From the NCBI GenBank assembly GCA_900540475.1, contig UQGG01000007.1, positions 124,001 to 188,000 on the forward strand: a stretch of 64,000 bases of DNA. Direction: 5' to 3'. The notes under the pieces are model-generated. The model had not been told where the DNA came from, did no database searches, and saw only the letters and a list, made by a program, of their open reading frames with translations. This DNA is from an uncultured Robinsoniella sp. (lineage in GTDB: Bacteria; Bacillota; Clostridia; Lachnospirales; Lachnospiraceae). A program made the translations under genes and the position numbers. This document shows positions 8,418 to 18,114 of the stretch, one piece after another. Each line of letters begins with the position of its first letter. Position 1 is the first letter of the stretch.

Positions 8418-9818
8418 ATGAATTTACCGGAAGCGTTTATAGAGAAAATGAAAATGATACTTGGAGATGAGTTTGACGATTTTATGAAAAGCTATGAGGC
8501 ACCCCGTAATTTCGGACTGCGTGTCAATACGTCTAAACTCTCTGCCAAAGAATTTGAGCGGATTGCGCCCTTTCATCTGACACAGATTCCCTGGGTGGAA
8601 AACGGTTATTATTATGAGGAACAGGACGCACCGGCAAGGCATCCATTTTATTATGCAGGCATGTATTATCTGCAGGAGCCAAGTGCTATGACTCCTGCAT
8701 CCAGGCTTCAGGTTCTGCCGGGAGAAAAAGTGCTGGATCTGTGTGCAGCGCCTGGAGGCAAAGCCACTGAACTGGGAGCTAAGCTCAGAGGAGAAGGGCT
8801 GTTGGTTGCCAATGATATCAGTGCATCCAGGGCAAAAGCACTTTTGAAAAATGTGGAGGTATTTGGCATTCCAAATTCTTTTATCACGAATGAAATACCG
8901 GGAAAGCTGTCAGGGCAGTTTGAGGAGTTCTTTGATAAAATCCTGGTTGATGCCCCCTGTTCCGGTGAAGGAATGTTCCGTAAGGATCCGGCAGTGGCAA
9001 AAGTATGGGATGAAGAGAAACCGCTGCTCTGCGCAAAACAGCAGAAGGAAATCATCATGCAGGCTGCAAAAATGCTGCGTCCCGGAGGACAGCTTCTGTA
9101 TTCTACCTGCACCTTTTCTCCGGAGGAAAACGAAGAAGTGATCCAGTATCTTCTGGATGCGTTCCCGGAGTTTGAGATACAGGAGATGCCGGGATATGAA
9201 GGATTTTCAGGAGGGCGTCCGGATCTGGTGAAGGATGGGGGACATCCGGATCTTACAAAATGTATCCGCATATGGCCGCATAAAATGTCAGGAGAAGGCC
9301 ATTTTATTGCGCTCCTGAGAAAAGCAGGACCATCTGAGGCAGATACATCCGGGGAGCACGTGAAAACGGGCGGCGTAAAGTTAAAAATATCCAAGGCCGA
9401 CCGCACGATTCTGGATGATTTCCTGAAAGATATCTCAATGGATATGGATATGAATGCTGTAGAAGTCCGAAAAGGCCAGGTATATTATGTACCGAAATTA
9501 CTGGGAGAACGGAAAGGTCTGACATTCCTGCGAAACGGACTCTATCTAGGGGAACTGAAGAAAGACCGCTTTGAACCCAGCCAGTCCTTTGCTATGGCGC
9601 TTCAAAGAGGGCAGTATACTTCCTGCGTAAGCTTAAATTGGTCAGACAGCCGGGTAGGAAAATACCTCCGGGGAGAGACTATTTACGTGGATGACCTGCA
9701 AGTGAAACACAGTAAAGGATGGCAGCTGGTATGTATCAGCGGCTTCCCGCTGGGATGGGGCAAACTGGTTAATGGGACTTTGAAAAATAAATATCATCCG
9801 GGTTGGAGGATGAAGTAA
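8418..9818 (+). CDS. 16S rRNA (cytosine-5) methyltransferase, RsmF/NOL1-NOP2-Sun family
   Basis: SAM-dependent methylation of cytosine in rRNA. The catalytic domain occupies about residues 1-300: SAM-binding LDLCAAPGGKATELG (~110-124), the motif DAPCSGEGMFRKDP (~178-191) and STCTFSPEENEE (~229-240), whose two cysteines are the catalytic pair of m5C methyltransferases. The C-terminal ~150 residues resemble the RsmF-specific domain and PUA-like tail, ending in the Gly-Trp-rich segment SGFPLGWGK. The 466-aa length fits Gram-positive RsmF-like proteins. It sits 41 nt after the permease and may be co-transcribed with it. The exact modified base is not assignable. Confidence 0.9.
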   Translation: MNLPEAFIEKMKMILGDEFDDFMKSYEAPRNFGLRVNTSKLSAKEFERIAPFHLTQIPWVENGYYYEEQDAPARHPFYYAGMYYLQEPSAMTPASRLQVLPGEKVLDLCAAPGGKATELGAKLRGEGLLVANDISASRAKALLKNVEVFGIPNSFITNEIPGKLSGQFEEFFDKILVDAPCSGEGMFRKDPAVAKVWDEEKPLLCAKQQKEIIMQAAKMLRPGGQLLYSTCTFSPEENEEVIQYLLDAFPEFEIQEMPGYEGFSGGRPDLVKDGGHPDLTKCIRIWPHKMSGEGHFIALLRKAGPSEADTSGEHVKTGGVKLKISKADRTILDDFLKDISMDMDMNAVEVRKGQVYYVPKLLGERKGLTFLRNGLYLGELKKDRFEPSQSFAMALQRGQYTSCVSLNWSDSRVGKYLRGETIYVDDLQVKHSKGWQLVCISGFPLGWGKLVNGTLKNKYHPGWRMK

Positions 9819-9829
9819 AGCAACTGGAA

Positions 9830-9867
9830 AGGTACTGTATGGCAAAGAGCTGTACAGTGCCTTTTTT
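9830..9867 (+). terminator. Rho-independent terminator after the rRNA methyltransferase
   Basis: AGGTACTGTA (9830-9839) pairs with TGTACAGTGCCT (10 bp, one G-U), followed by six T. Confidence 0.85.
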
Positions 9868-10011
9868 CATGCCCTCTCCGGCTGTTTTCCGCAATCGTAA
9901 GATATAATACAAAAATCGTAAAAAAACATCTTTTTAATCAAAATTCCTTTAAAATCTCCAATAATATCGTAATCAATGCAAAAATTATTAAACTTAAGAA
10001 AAAGGCAAATT

Positions 10012-10020
10012 TGTTACAAT
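10012..10020 (+). promoter_or_regulatory. Candidate extended -10 promoter of the GH43 block
   Basis: TGTTACAAT is an extended -10 element (TGnTACAAT). The corresponding -35 is poor. A start near 10027 would give a ~200-nt leader before the 2579-aa protein gene, containing the structured region described next. Confidence 0.45.
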
Positions 10021-10050
10021 ATCTATATAACTGCAGATAAGCAGATCAAG

Positions 10051-10196
10051 TGCCGACCGGCATAAATACACCTGGATATAGTCCCACTGTCTCGCCAGAG
10101 GCGCACGCCTGCGAAGCTAACCGTAACCCGGTTACGCCATTGCTTTGCAGAGTCACTTCTGACACGGGTATCAGCTACTTTTTATCGGTGTATTTA
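10051..10196 (+). ncRNA. Candidate structured leader RNA (unassigned riboswitch-like element)
   Basis: A perfect 10-bp closing stem, TAAATACACC (10063-10072) with GGTGTATTTA (10187-10196), encloses about 114 nt containing further pairings: CGCC-AGA-GGCG (10093-10103), GCGAAGC (10111-10117) with GCTTTGC (10142-10148), an inner hairpin CGTAAC-CCG-GTTACG (10122-10136), and CAGA/TTCTG (10148-10161). A small TGCC-GACC-GGCA hairpin precedes it. The nesting and G+C content differ from the AT-rich surroundings. I compared it by eye with c-di-GMP, c-di-AMP, cobalamin, lysine, SAM and THF classes and could not assign it. It most likely regulates the GH43 block downstream. Confidence 0.55.
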
Positions 10197-10230
10197 CAGG
10201 TCGTTACTGGCAGAAAAGGAGATAGGTTTT

Positions 10231-13200
10231 ATGAGGAAAAAGTTGTATGCGAAACAAATGGTAGCGGCTTCACTGGCGGCTGCGATGGTTGTCACGAGTA
10301 TTCCCGTAAATGTTAGGGCAGAGGAAGTGCCGGACAGCACGGACAGGAAGATGATTGCAAATTTTACTTTCGATGGCGAGACACCTCTGGCTGGAGAAGG
10401 GGCGGCAGCAGTTCTGATGCGGGATTATACGCTGGTAGATATGGATGACGGAGGAAAAGCATTAAGCCTTGTATCCTCAACCAAGGACTGGCTGAATGTA
10501 ACAAAAGCCGATGGAAGCCCTTTGCTTGCAGGGAAAGAGAATATTACTATTTCCTATGACAGCAGGGACGATGCGGACTCGGCAAACAGGGGCTGGGCTG
10601 TTTTTGCGGCACCTAATACCAATGAGCAAAAGTATCAGCAGGAACATTACCTGGGAATTATCGACAAGCAGGCTAGTCTGGGCGTAGAACGATATAACAA
10701 TAATGGTAAGAGACCGGGAAATATTAATGTAACAATCTCGGGTGAATGGAAGCATGTGGACCTGGTTATAACGGAGACTGAGACGATACTCTATGTAAAT
10801 GGCGTGGAAACTGCAAGGCAGGAAAGTGCTTATAAGCTTTCTGATATTTTAGGAGCGGACGGCGGAGTTCTCCAGATTGGAAAAGGCAACTGGGAAAAAG
10901 GGGAATACTACAGTGGACTGCTGGATAATTTTAAAATCTATGATGGGGCTTTAACAGAAGAGCAAATTACGGATACCTCCAAAGCAGCAGATGTGGGGCT
11001 TTTGGCTGATTTTACGTTTGATGATTATGAAACCGGGTTTACCGGGGGAGAAGCATCTGCGGCAGGTGCATTATTAACGGATCATGGAAGTGAAGCACAG
11101 GATATGGCGCTGAGCCTGGATGGGGGCAGAAGCCGTACCTGGCTTAATATTACCAGGGATGATGACACCGCACTATTGAAGGATCTGGAGGAAGTTACCA
11201 TTTCCTATGACAGCAAGGCTGGGACAACGGGAAATGGATGGGCATTATTTGCAGCTGAAAGCGGAGAAGCGCAGAAACCAAACTATGAAAAGTATCTTGG
11301 TGTTATAGATAAAACGGACAGCATGAAGATCGAACGTTTTTACAACGAAGGAACCAGACCAGTCAACGACGTACTCGGAACCTCTTCAGCCGAGTGGAAG
11401 CATGTGGATCTGGTCATCCAGGAAAGTGCAACAACGCTCTATGTGGATGGTGTAAAAAGCGAAAATACAAGTGATTTTAAGCTTTCTGACATATTGGGCG
11501 CAGACGGCGGAGTGCTTCAGATTGGAAAAGCAAACTGGGGCAGCGGAGAGTATTTCGGAGGGCAGATTGATAATATTCAGATTTACAATTATGCCAGAAC
11601 CGAAGACGAGATCAAGGACCAGGTAACGGTAGTTTACAAGTCGGGCAGCAATGGTACGCTTCAGGGAGTGACAGAAGAGAAGGTTAAAAGAGGCGGCAGT
11701 ACGTCCGGTGTGGAGGCCGTTGCAGACGAGGGATACCACTTTAAACAGTGGAGTGATGGCGTTACCGATGCAGTGAGAAAAGACGAAAATGTAACCGAAA
11801 GCTTTGAAGTTACTGCTGCGTTTGAAAAGGATGAGGAAATAGCAGATGAGAATCTGATTGCCACCTTTACCTTTGATGACGAAGAAAACGGATTTGCAGG
11901 AGCAGGAGCGAAAGCGACGGTAAATGGGACGCCGGTACTGGAAGACAGCTATGATAATGCAGGAAAGGCAATGTCCATAAGCAGTGCCAACTGGTTCAGC
12001 ATTGCAAAAGAGGATGAAACACCTCTCTTAAAAGGGCTGGATGAGGTTACTATTTCCTATGACAGCAAAGCATCCGGCAGCGGAAACGGATGGGCATTTT
12101 ATGCAGCACCAAATCTGAATGCCCAGGTAGGAACCCCTGCGAATGAACACTATCTTGGAATTATGGATAAAGCGTCGGGACTTATGGTGGAGCGTTATAA
12201 CAATACCGGGAAAAGACCTGGAAATAATATCTCCGCCGGATCATCTTCTGAATGGAAGCATGTGGATCTGGTTGTTACAGAAAGTACTTCCACCCTGTAT
12301 GTAAATGGGGAAAAAGTGGGAGATCACACCAGTACTTATAAGCTGAGCGATATTCTGGGCGAAAGCGGAGGCATCATTCAGATCGGTAAGGCGAACTGGG
12401 GAAGTGGAGAATATTATCAGGGACTGATTGATAATGTGAAGATTTACAATACGGCAAAATCCCCGGAATTTATTAAAGAAAATACCACAATTAAAGATCC
12501 GGAACCGGTTAAGCCTGTTGCACCGGATGTAGTGGAGGACGGCGGTTTACTGGCACAGTACGATATGAGTGCAATCGAAGGCGGGAAGCTTAAGGATGTC
12601 AGCGGACTTGGAAATGATGCAGCTGCAGTTGGCATGACACAGGAAAATATCCTGGTAGTGGAAGATGTTCCGGCACTGAGCTTTACCGGTAATAAAAGCC
12701 AGTACATAGAGCTTCCCATGATGGAAGGGGTCATGGATGAGGAATTTACCATTGAAACAACCGTAAGTTCTCTAAGTGGTGCGTATCACTGGCTCTGGTG
12801 CCTTGGCTCTAAGGTAAAAGGAACCGGCAGCAATTATCTCTATGTAGATCCCTGTTATAGCAATGGCTATGTTAGGGGAGGAATCAAAGGAGAAACGGAG
12901 GAACGGATCTTTGGCGGCTGCCACAGTCTTCCAAAAGACGGCTCCTATGGAACGATTACCATTACTTATAAAGATAAAGTCCTGTCCTATTATCTGGATG
13001 GAGCAATTATCACAACCTTTAAATTTGATACCAGCGTAAAGGAAATCCTGGAAAATGGAACAGAAAATAACGTCATGGGTTATATCGGACGTTCTCTCTG
13101 GTCAGCAGATCCCGGTTTGAAAGCAAAAGTAGCAGACTTTAAAATCTATGATAAGGCACTGACCGAGGAACAGATTTCAGGAACAGCCAGCCGGGATGAC

Positions 13201-16200
13201 AGCGCAAAGGTAGCAGCAGCAAAAGAAGCACTGGACATTCCCAATGCAGATGATGTACGTGGCAATATTACACTTCAGGATGATTTGGAAGGTGTGGCGC
13301 TTACCTGGTCCAGCAGCAAGGAAGATGTGATTACTTCTAAAAAACAGAGCAAGGGAGATACCGTAACGCCTGCCGGTGTGGTTACCAGAGGGGCAGAAGA
13401 CCAGAAGGTTACACTGACAGCACAGATCACAAGCGGTAATGTGACGGACAGCAAAACATTTGAGCTGACTGTAAAAAAATCGGTGGAGCAGGATCCCTAT
13501 GTGGCATATCTGTTTGGCAGTTTTACCGGAACAGAGGGCAAAGATACCGATGAGCAGATCTATTTTGCATCCAGCAAGGATGGATATTTCTATACAGATT
13601 TAAATGACAGCAAACCGATATTAACAAGTACAGTAGGTGAGAAGGGAGTCCGTGATCCGTTTATTATGCGTTCTGCAGAAGGTGACCGGTTCTACATGCT
13701 GGCAACGGATTTAAGTATTTACCACCGCGGAGGCTGGGGAGGAGCAATGGCAACTACCACCGGAAGCCGGGATTTAATTATCTGGGAATCTACCGACCTG
13801 GTAAACTGGTCAGAACCACGTGCAGTCACCGTATCATCTCCTACCGGAGGGTGTGCATGGGCACCGGAAGCCATTTATGATGAGACAACAGGTGAATATG
13901 TAGTATACTGGGCAACTAATGATATGACAGACGAAATCGGAGACGGCGTTCTTCAGATTTATTATGCGAAGACCAGAGACTTTGTAACGTTTACGGAAGC
14001 AAAAGAATATATCACACGTGGAGCAGATCAGTCCATTATTGATACCACTATGATTAAAGGCAATGACGGCTATTACTACCGTGCATCGGCAGATGGTCAG
14101 ATAACACTGGAAAGAAGCACTTCTATCTTTGGAAACTGGGAAGTGGTAACCAACCTGAACAGCCTTGGTTTAGGCGGAGATATGACCGGGAAGAAACTGG
14201 AAGGACCGGAATTGTTTAAATTCAACGACGGCACAACCTTTGGCTTGTATAGCGACCAGTTTGCAGAAGGTAAAGGATATCTTCCGGTCATTACGACCGA
14301 TTTAAGTGATACAACCGGAACGGCATGGAAGAAATTAGCATCTGATGAGTACTCATTTGATATCCTGAAAAAACGCCATGGAACCATCCTGAATCTGACT
14401 CAGAAAGAGTATGATGCAGTTATGAAGGCATATGGGAAAGCAGAAGCTGAGGATGACGAAGATGCAGCAGTAACAGAACCATTTGCATATTATCCGCTGA
14501 CCAATGATCTGAAAGACGGTACGGAAAATGGATTTGACGCTGCCCTCACAGGCGAGGCTGAATTTGCAGTTAAAGACAAAGGAGGTATTGTATTCCCGGC
14601 TGGAACGGCAACAACCGGCAAAAACTATGTGAAGCTGGATGACGGTATTCTTACAAAACTGCAGGATGCAAAAGAATTAACCGTTACGGCATGGGTTCGT
14701 AATGATGTAACCAATACCAACTCCAATGACCGCTCCACCGTATTTGCTTTTGGAAGCGATGAGAAAAACGGATATGCGTTCTCCACACTGAACTGGGCAA
14801 GTGCCAGAACAACATTTATGCTAAACGGCAAAGAAGCCGGCGGGGCATGGGGAGACAAAGATAGCACCAGTATTTTGGGGGATACACCGGGAAATCAAAA
14901 ATCACCCCTTGGCTCCTGGTATCAGATCACTATGACAATCCGGGATGTGACCGGAGCAGATGGAACACCTGCAACAACACTGAAGTACTACATGAATGGA
15001 GAACTGTTATGTACGGCAACGACACCTGCATCCATCTCCAGTCTGGGAACTCTTACCTATGCCTATATCGGGACCGGAAATAACGATTCCTATAAAGATT
15101 TCCAGGGGGGAATCCGGGAAGTGAAATTCGTGGAATCCATATTGTCCGGAAAGCAGATAAAGGAAAAATATGAGCAGGAAGATGCACAATACCAGAAAAC
15201 GGATGCTGAGATTGTAGCAGAAGTAAAAGAGTCTCTGACAATTCCAAATGCGGATGCAGTCCTTGGCAATGTTACACTGCCAACAGAAAAGGATGGTACC
15301 AAAATCAGCTGGACAAGTTCGGATGAGCAGACAGTCAGCGCAAAAGAAACGGTAAATGAAAACTATGACAATACTCCGGCAGGTGTGGTTGTCAGAGGAG
15401 AAAAAGATAAAAACGTCGTTCTGACGGCTGTGATCTCCAAAGGAGAGGCACAGGATACAAAGGAAATTACAGTAACCGTAAAGGCAAAATCCAACATAAC
15501 AGAAGATGATTATGAAGCTTATGTATTTGCTTATTTTAAAGGTGAAGGTTCAGCCACAGGCGAACAGATTTATTTTGCTACCAGCGAAGACGGTCTGCAC
15601 TGGAAGGATATGAATGACGGGGAACCGGTGCTGAAATCGGAACTGGGAGAAAAAGGACTCCGTGATCCATTTATTATCCGTTCACCGGAAGGAGATAAAT
15701 TCTATCTGATCGCAACGGATCTGAAGATTAACGGCGGCAATGGCTGGGGAGCTGCACAGACTGCTGGCAGCCAGAGCATAATGGTCTGGGAATCAACGGA
15801 TATGGTAAACTGGTCCAATCAGCGCATGGCAAAGGTTGCACTGGATGATGCAGGCTGCACCTGGGCACCGGAAGCTTTTTATGATGAGAAGACAGGAGAA
15901 TATATCGTATTCTGGGCATCTAAGACCAGCGCAGACAACTATGGCGTACAGAGAGTGTACTACAGCAAGACCAGAGACTTCTACAGCTTTACAGAACCGG
16001 AGCTTTGGATTGAGCTTGAGAATACCGAAGGAAATGCAATCAGCGTCATTGACACTTCTGTGATCTCCGTCATGGAAAATGGCAAGAAGGTATACTACCG
16101 TTTTTCCAAAAACGAAGCAGGGGAAGATCATGATGTAAAGGGCGGAAACGGAAAATATACAATCGTGGAAAAGAGTGATTCCTTACTGGGCGGCTGGACA

Positions 16201-17970
16201 GAAGTAACCTCCTTAAAAGACCAGCGCTACGTAGAAGGCGGAACCTGCTTTAAATTCAACGGCGAGGACAAGTGGTGCCTGCTTCTGGATGACTTTGGGG
16301 GAGTGGGATATTACCCCATGATTACAACGGATCTTGGCAGCGGAGAGTTTACCAGACTGGACAGCAGCAAGTATTCCTTCCCGTCCACTATGCGTCACGG
16401 TACCGTTATGTCACTGACACGTCAGGAGTACGATGCAATTCAGAAAAAATGGAACGATGAAGCCGCAGAAAATACGGAAGCGGAAGAAGAAAATGCAGTA
16501 CTGAAATACGGCTTTGAGGATGTTACCGGCAGCGATATTATAAAAGACGATTCCGGAAAAGGCCGTAACGGCAAGATCTACGGAAATGCCGCTTATGTAG
16601 AGGACCAGGAAAAAGGAAACGTCCTGTATCTCAATGGTACCAATGGAACCTATGCAGAACTGCCTCAGGGATTCTTTGACGGCAGAAATAAAATGACCAT
16701 TTCAATGGATGTGAAAGCGGAAATGGTAGACGGAAGTTACTTTACATTTGGAATTGGAAAGAACAGCAACCGATATCTTTTCTTAAAAACGCAGAATACG
16801 CAGTCCAGAGTATCATTAACAACCGGTTCTTATGGTTCGGAACAGACTGCAAGCGGAACAACTTCTGCCATTAAAGGCAAGTGGATGAATATTACCATGG
16901 TGGTAACACCGGAAAAAATTGTCATCTATAAAGATGGAAAGCTTCTGGGCGAACAGAAAGTCACGGTTAAGATGACAGAGCTGGGCACCAACCTGTTTGC
17001 TTATCTGGGCAAATCATTCTATAGCGGAGACAATTATTTCAAAGGATACTTTGATAACATTGAAGTATATAACCGTGCTATGGAAGCAACGGAAGTTGCG
17101 GACAAGTATGGGGCAAAGCCGGAAACAGAGAAATTTACCATTACTTATAAAGCAGGCGAACATGGCAAAATTACTGGTACCACTTCTCAGACACTGGAAA
17201 AAGGAACCCTGGGCACCAAAGTCGAAGCTGTGGCTGATACCGGATATGAATTCAGTAAATGGAGTGACGGCAGCACCCAGGCGGCACGTACCGATCTGGC
17301 TGAAAAAGACGTTACGTATACGGCATACTTTGAAAAAACTCAGGTAACACCGCCTACCGATGAACCGGAGACAGAAACACCGCCGACAGAGAAGCCATCG
17401 GAGCCATCCACGGAGAAGCCATCACAGCCATCCACAGAGAAGCCATCACAGCCATCTACGGAAAAGCCGGCAAAACCTGTGGCAAAGAGTGTGAAGATTA
17501 ACAAAAAGAAAATAACAATCGGGCTGAAAGAAAAAGTGACCTTAAAAGCTACCGTATATCCAAAAGGAGCTTCCCAGAAAGTAACCTGGTCTTCCAGTAA
17601 GAAATCAGTAGTAAAAGTAAACAGCAAGGGTCAGATTGAAGGAAAGAAAACAGGAAAAGCAACGATAACGGTTAAAACAGCGAACAAGAAAACTTACAAG
17701 TGTACGGTAACAGTTCGTAAAGCTCCAAGTAAAATTTCTTTGAATACTTACGAAAAGAAATTAAAAGCAGGAAAGAGCTTCCAGATCAAAGTAAACCTTC
17801 CATCCAAGACGGCAAGCTATCAGATCCGGTACTCTTCCAACAGAAAATCCGTTGCAGTTGTTTCTTCCAGCGGTAAGATTACAGCCAAGAAAAAAGGAAC
17901 AGCAACCATTAAAGTAAAAGCATTTAACGGAAAGTATAAGACAATAAAAATCAAGGTAGTAAAAAAATAA
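10231..17970 (+). CDS. Giant secreted multidomain protein with two GH43 glycosidase domains, six LamG domains and Ig-like repeats
   Basis: Extracellular polysaccharide-degrading enzyme, probably acting on arabinose- or xylose-containing glycans. Order: signal peptide (~1-30), LamG (43-247), LamG (258-460), InlB-like repeat (466-535), LamG (542-747), LamG (771-983), atrophied Ig (992-1084), GH43-like propeller 1 (1088-1400), LamG (1417-1645), atrophied Ig (1658-1754), GH43-like propeller 2 (1758-2074), LamG (2088-2294), InlB-like repeat (2301-2371), Pro/Thr/Glu linker with EKPSQPST repeats, two Big_2 Ig domains (2419-2579). Each propeller has the expected triad: Asp in RDPF, Asp in IIDT or VIDT, Glu in LEGP or VEGG. 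No LPXTG or SLH anchor is present. RBS AAAAGGAG precedes the ATG. First gene of a four-gene block. Confidence 0.92.
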   Translation: MRKKLYAKQMVAASLAAAMVVTSIPVNVRAEEVPDSTDRKMIANFTFDGETPLAGEGAAAVLMRDYTLVDMDDGGKALSLVSSTKDWLNVTKADGSPLLAGKENITISYDSRDDADSANRGWAVFAAPNTNEQKYQQEHYLGIIDKQASLGVERYNNNGKRPGNINVTISGEWKHVDLVITETETILYVNGVETARQESAYKLSDILGADGGVLQIGKGNWEKGEYYSGLLDNFKIYDGALTEEQITDTSKAADVGLLADFTFDDYETGFTGGEASAAGALLTDHGSEAQDMALSLDGGRSRTWLNITRDDDTALLKDLEEVTISYDSKAGTTGNGWALFAAESGEAQKPNYEKYLGVIDKTDSMKIERFYNEGTRPVNDVLGTSSAEWKHVDLVIQESATTLYVDGVKSENTSDFKLSDILGADGGVLQIGKANWGSGEYFGGQIDNIQIYNYARTEDEIKDQVTVVYKSGSNGTLQGVTEEKVKRGGSTSGVEAVADEGYHFKQWSDGVTDAVRKDENVTESFEVTAAFEKDEEIADENLIATFTFDDEENGFAGAGAKATVNGTPVLEDSYDNAGKAMSISSANWFSIAKEDETPLLKGLDEVTISYDSKASGSGNGWAFYAAPNLNAQVGTPANEHYLGIMDKASGLMVERYNNTGKRPGNNISAGSSSEWKHVDLVVTESTSTLYVNGEKVGDHTSTYKLSDILGESGGIIQIGKANWGSGEYYQGLIDNVKIYNTAKSPEFIKENTTIKDPEPVKPVAPDVVEDGGLLAQYDMSAIEGGKLKDVSGLGNDAAAVGMTQENILVVEDVPALSFTGNKSQYIELPMMEGVMDEEFTIETTVSSLSGAYHWLWCLGSKVKGTGSNYLYVDPCYSNGYVRGGIKGETEERIFGGCHSLPKDGSYGTITITYKDKVLSYYLDGAIITTFKFDTSVKEILENGTENNVMGYIGRSLWSADPGLKAKVADFKIYDKALTEEQISGTASRDDSAKVAAAKEALDIPNADDVRGNITLQDDLEGVALTWSSSKEDVITSKKQSKGDTVTPAGVVTRGAEDQKVTLTAQITSGNVTDSKTFELTVKKSVEQDPYVAYLFGSFTGTEGKDTDEQIYFASSKDGYFYTDLNDSKPILTSTVGEKGVRDPFIMRSAEGDRFYMLATDLSIYHRGGWGGAMATTTGSRDLIIWESTDLVNWSEPRAVTVSSPTGGCAWAPEAIYDETTGEYVVYWATNDMTDEIGDGVLQIYYAKTRDFVTFTEAKEYITRGADQSIIDTTMIKGNDGYYYRASADGQITLERSTSIFGNWEVVTNLNSLGLGGDMTGKKLEGPELFKFNDGTTFGLYSDQFAEGKGYLPVITTDLSDTTGTAWKKLASDEYSFDILKKRHGTILNLTQKEYDAVMKAYGKAEAEDDEDAAVTEPFAYYPLTNDLKDGTENGFDAALTGEAEFAVKDKGGIVFPAGTATTGKNYVKLDDGILTKLQDAKELTVTAWVRNDVTNTNSNDRSTVFAFGSDEKNGYAFSTLNWASARTTFMLNGKEAGGAWGDKDSTSILGDTPGNQKSPLGSWYQITMTIRDVTGADGTPATTLKYYMNGELLCTATTPASISSLGTLTYAYIGTGNNDSYKDFQGGIREVKFVESILSGKQIKEKYEQEDAQYQKTDAEIVAEVKESLTIPNADAVLGNVTLPTEKDGTKISWTSSDEQTVSAKETVNENYDNTPAGVVVRGEKDKNVVLTAVISKGEAQDTKEITVTVKAKSNITEDDYEAYVFAYFKGEGSATGEQIYFATSEDGLHWKDMNDGEPVLKSELGEKGLRDPFIIRSPEGDKFYLIATDLKINGGNGWGAAQTAGSQSIMVWESTDMVNWSNQRMAKVALDDAGCTWAPEAFYDEKTGEYIVFWASKTSADNYGVQRVYYSKTRDFYSFTEPELWIELENTEGNAISVIDTSVISVMENGKKVYYRFSKNEAGEDHDVKGGNGKYTIVEKSDSLLGGWTEVTSLKDQRYVEGGTCFKFNGEDKWCLLLDDFGGVGYYPMITTDLGSGEFTRLDSSKYSFPSTMRHGTVMSLTRQEYDAIQKKWNDEAAENTEAEEENAVLKYGFEDVTGSDIIKDDSGKGRNGKIYGNAAYVEDQEKGNVLYLNGTNGTYAELPQGFFDGRNKMTISMDVKAEMVDGSYFTFGIGKNSNRYLFLKTQNTQSRVSLTTGSYGSEQTASGTTSAIKGKWMNITMVVTPEKIVIYKDGKLLGEQKVTVKMTELGTNLFAYLGKSFYSGDNYFKGYFDNIEVYNRAMEATEVADKYGAKPETEKFTITYKAGEHGKITGTTSQTLEKGTLGTKVEAVADTGYEFSKWSDGSTQAARTDLAEKDVTYTAYFEKTQVTPPTDEPETETPPTEKPSEPSTEKPSQPSTEKPSQPSTEKPAKPVAKSVKINKKKITIGLKEKVTLKATVYPKGASQKVTWSSSKKSVVKVNSKGQIEGKKTGKATITVKTANKKTYKCTVTVRKAPSKISLNTYEKKLKAGKSFQIKVNLPSKTASYQIRYSSNRKSVAVVSSSGKITAKKKGTATIKVKAFNGKYKTIKIKVVKK
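10357..12470 (+). repeat. Three-fold internal duplication of LamG modules
   Basis: Three ~205-residue LamG units share near-identical segments, e.g. KLSDILGADGGVLQIGK in units 1 and 2 and a close variant in unit 3, as well as EWKHVDLV and ITISYDS/VTISYDS. DNA identity is also visible by eye, indicating recent duplication and possible recombination. Confidence 0.85.
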
Positions 17971-17992
17971 GAGACAGGTAGAAGCAGCGATG

Positions 17993-18030
17993 ACAGAATC
18001 CATAGCCGATGTAAAGGCTGTGGATTCTGT
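17993..18030 (+). other. Stable intercistronic hairpin between GH43 genes 1 and 2
   Basis: ACAGAATCCATAGCC pairs over 15 bp (one G-U) with GGCTGTGGATTCTGT around an 8-nt loop. There is no T tract, so it more likely protects or processes the mRNA, or weakens read-through, than terminates fully. Confidence 0.6.
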
Positions 18031-18114
18031 TGGATGCATAAGATGTCAGAAAGCAATTTTCAGACAGGATCTGGCAATAGCAATTTTTAATTGAAAAAGG
18101 AGGATATAAGGGTA

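Noticed and set aside
10051..10196. Assigning the leader to the c-di-AMP (ydaO) or c-di-GMP riboswitch
   Set aside because: A stretch near 10150-10180 loosely recalls the 3' part of ydaO, but the conserved GGGGA and GGGGTGAAT elements of the 5' half are missing, and c-di-GMP-I hallmarks (GCAAACC, tetraloop receptor) are absent. Left unassigned.
10050..10316. Open frame of 88 codons across the leader
   Set aside because: It covers the structured region and the signal-peptide start of the GH43 gene in another frame, and has no ribosome binding site.
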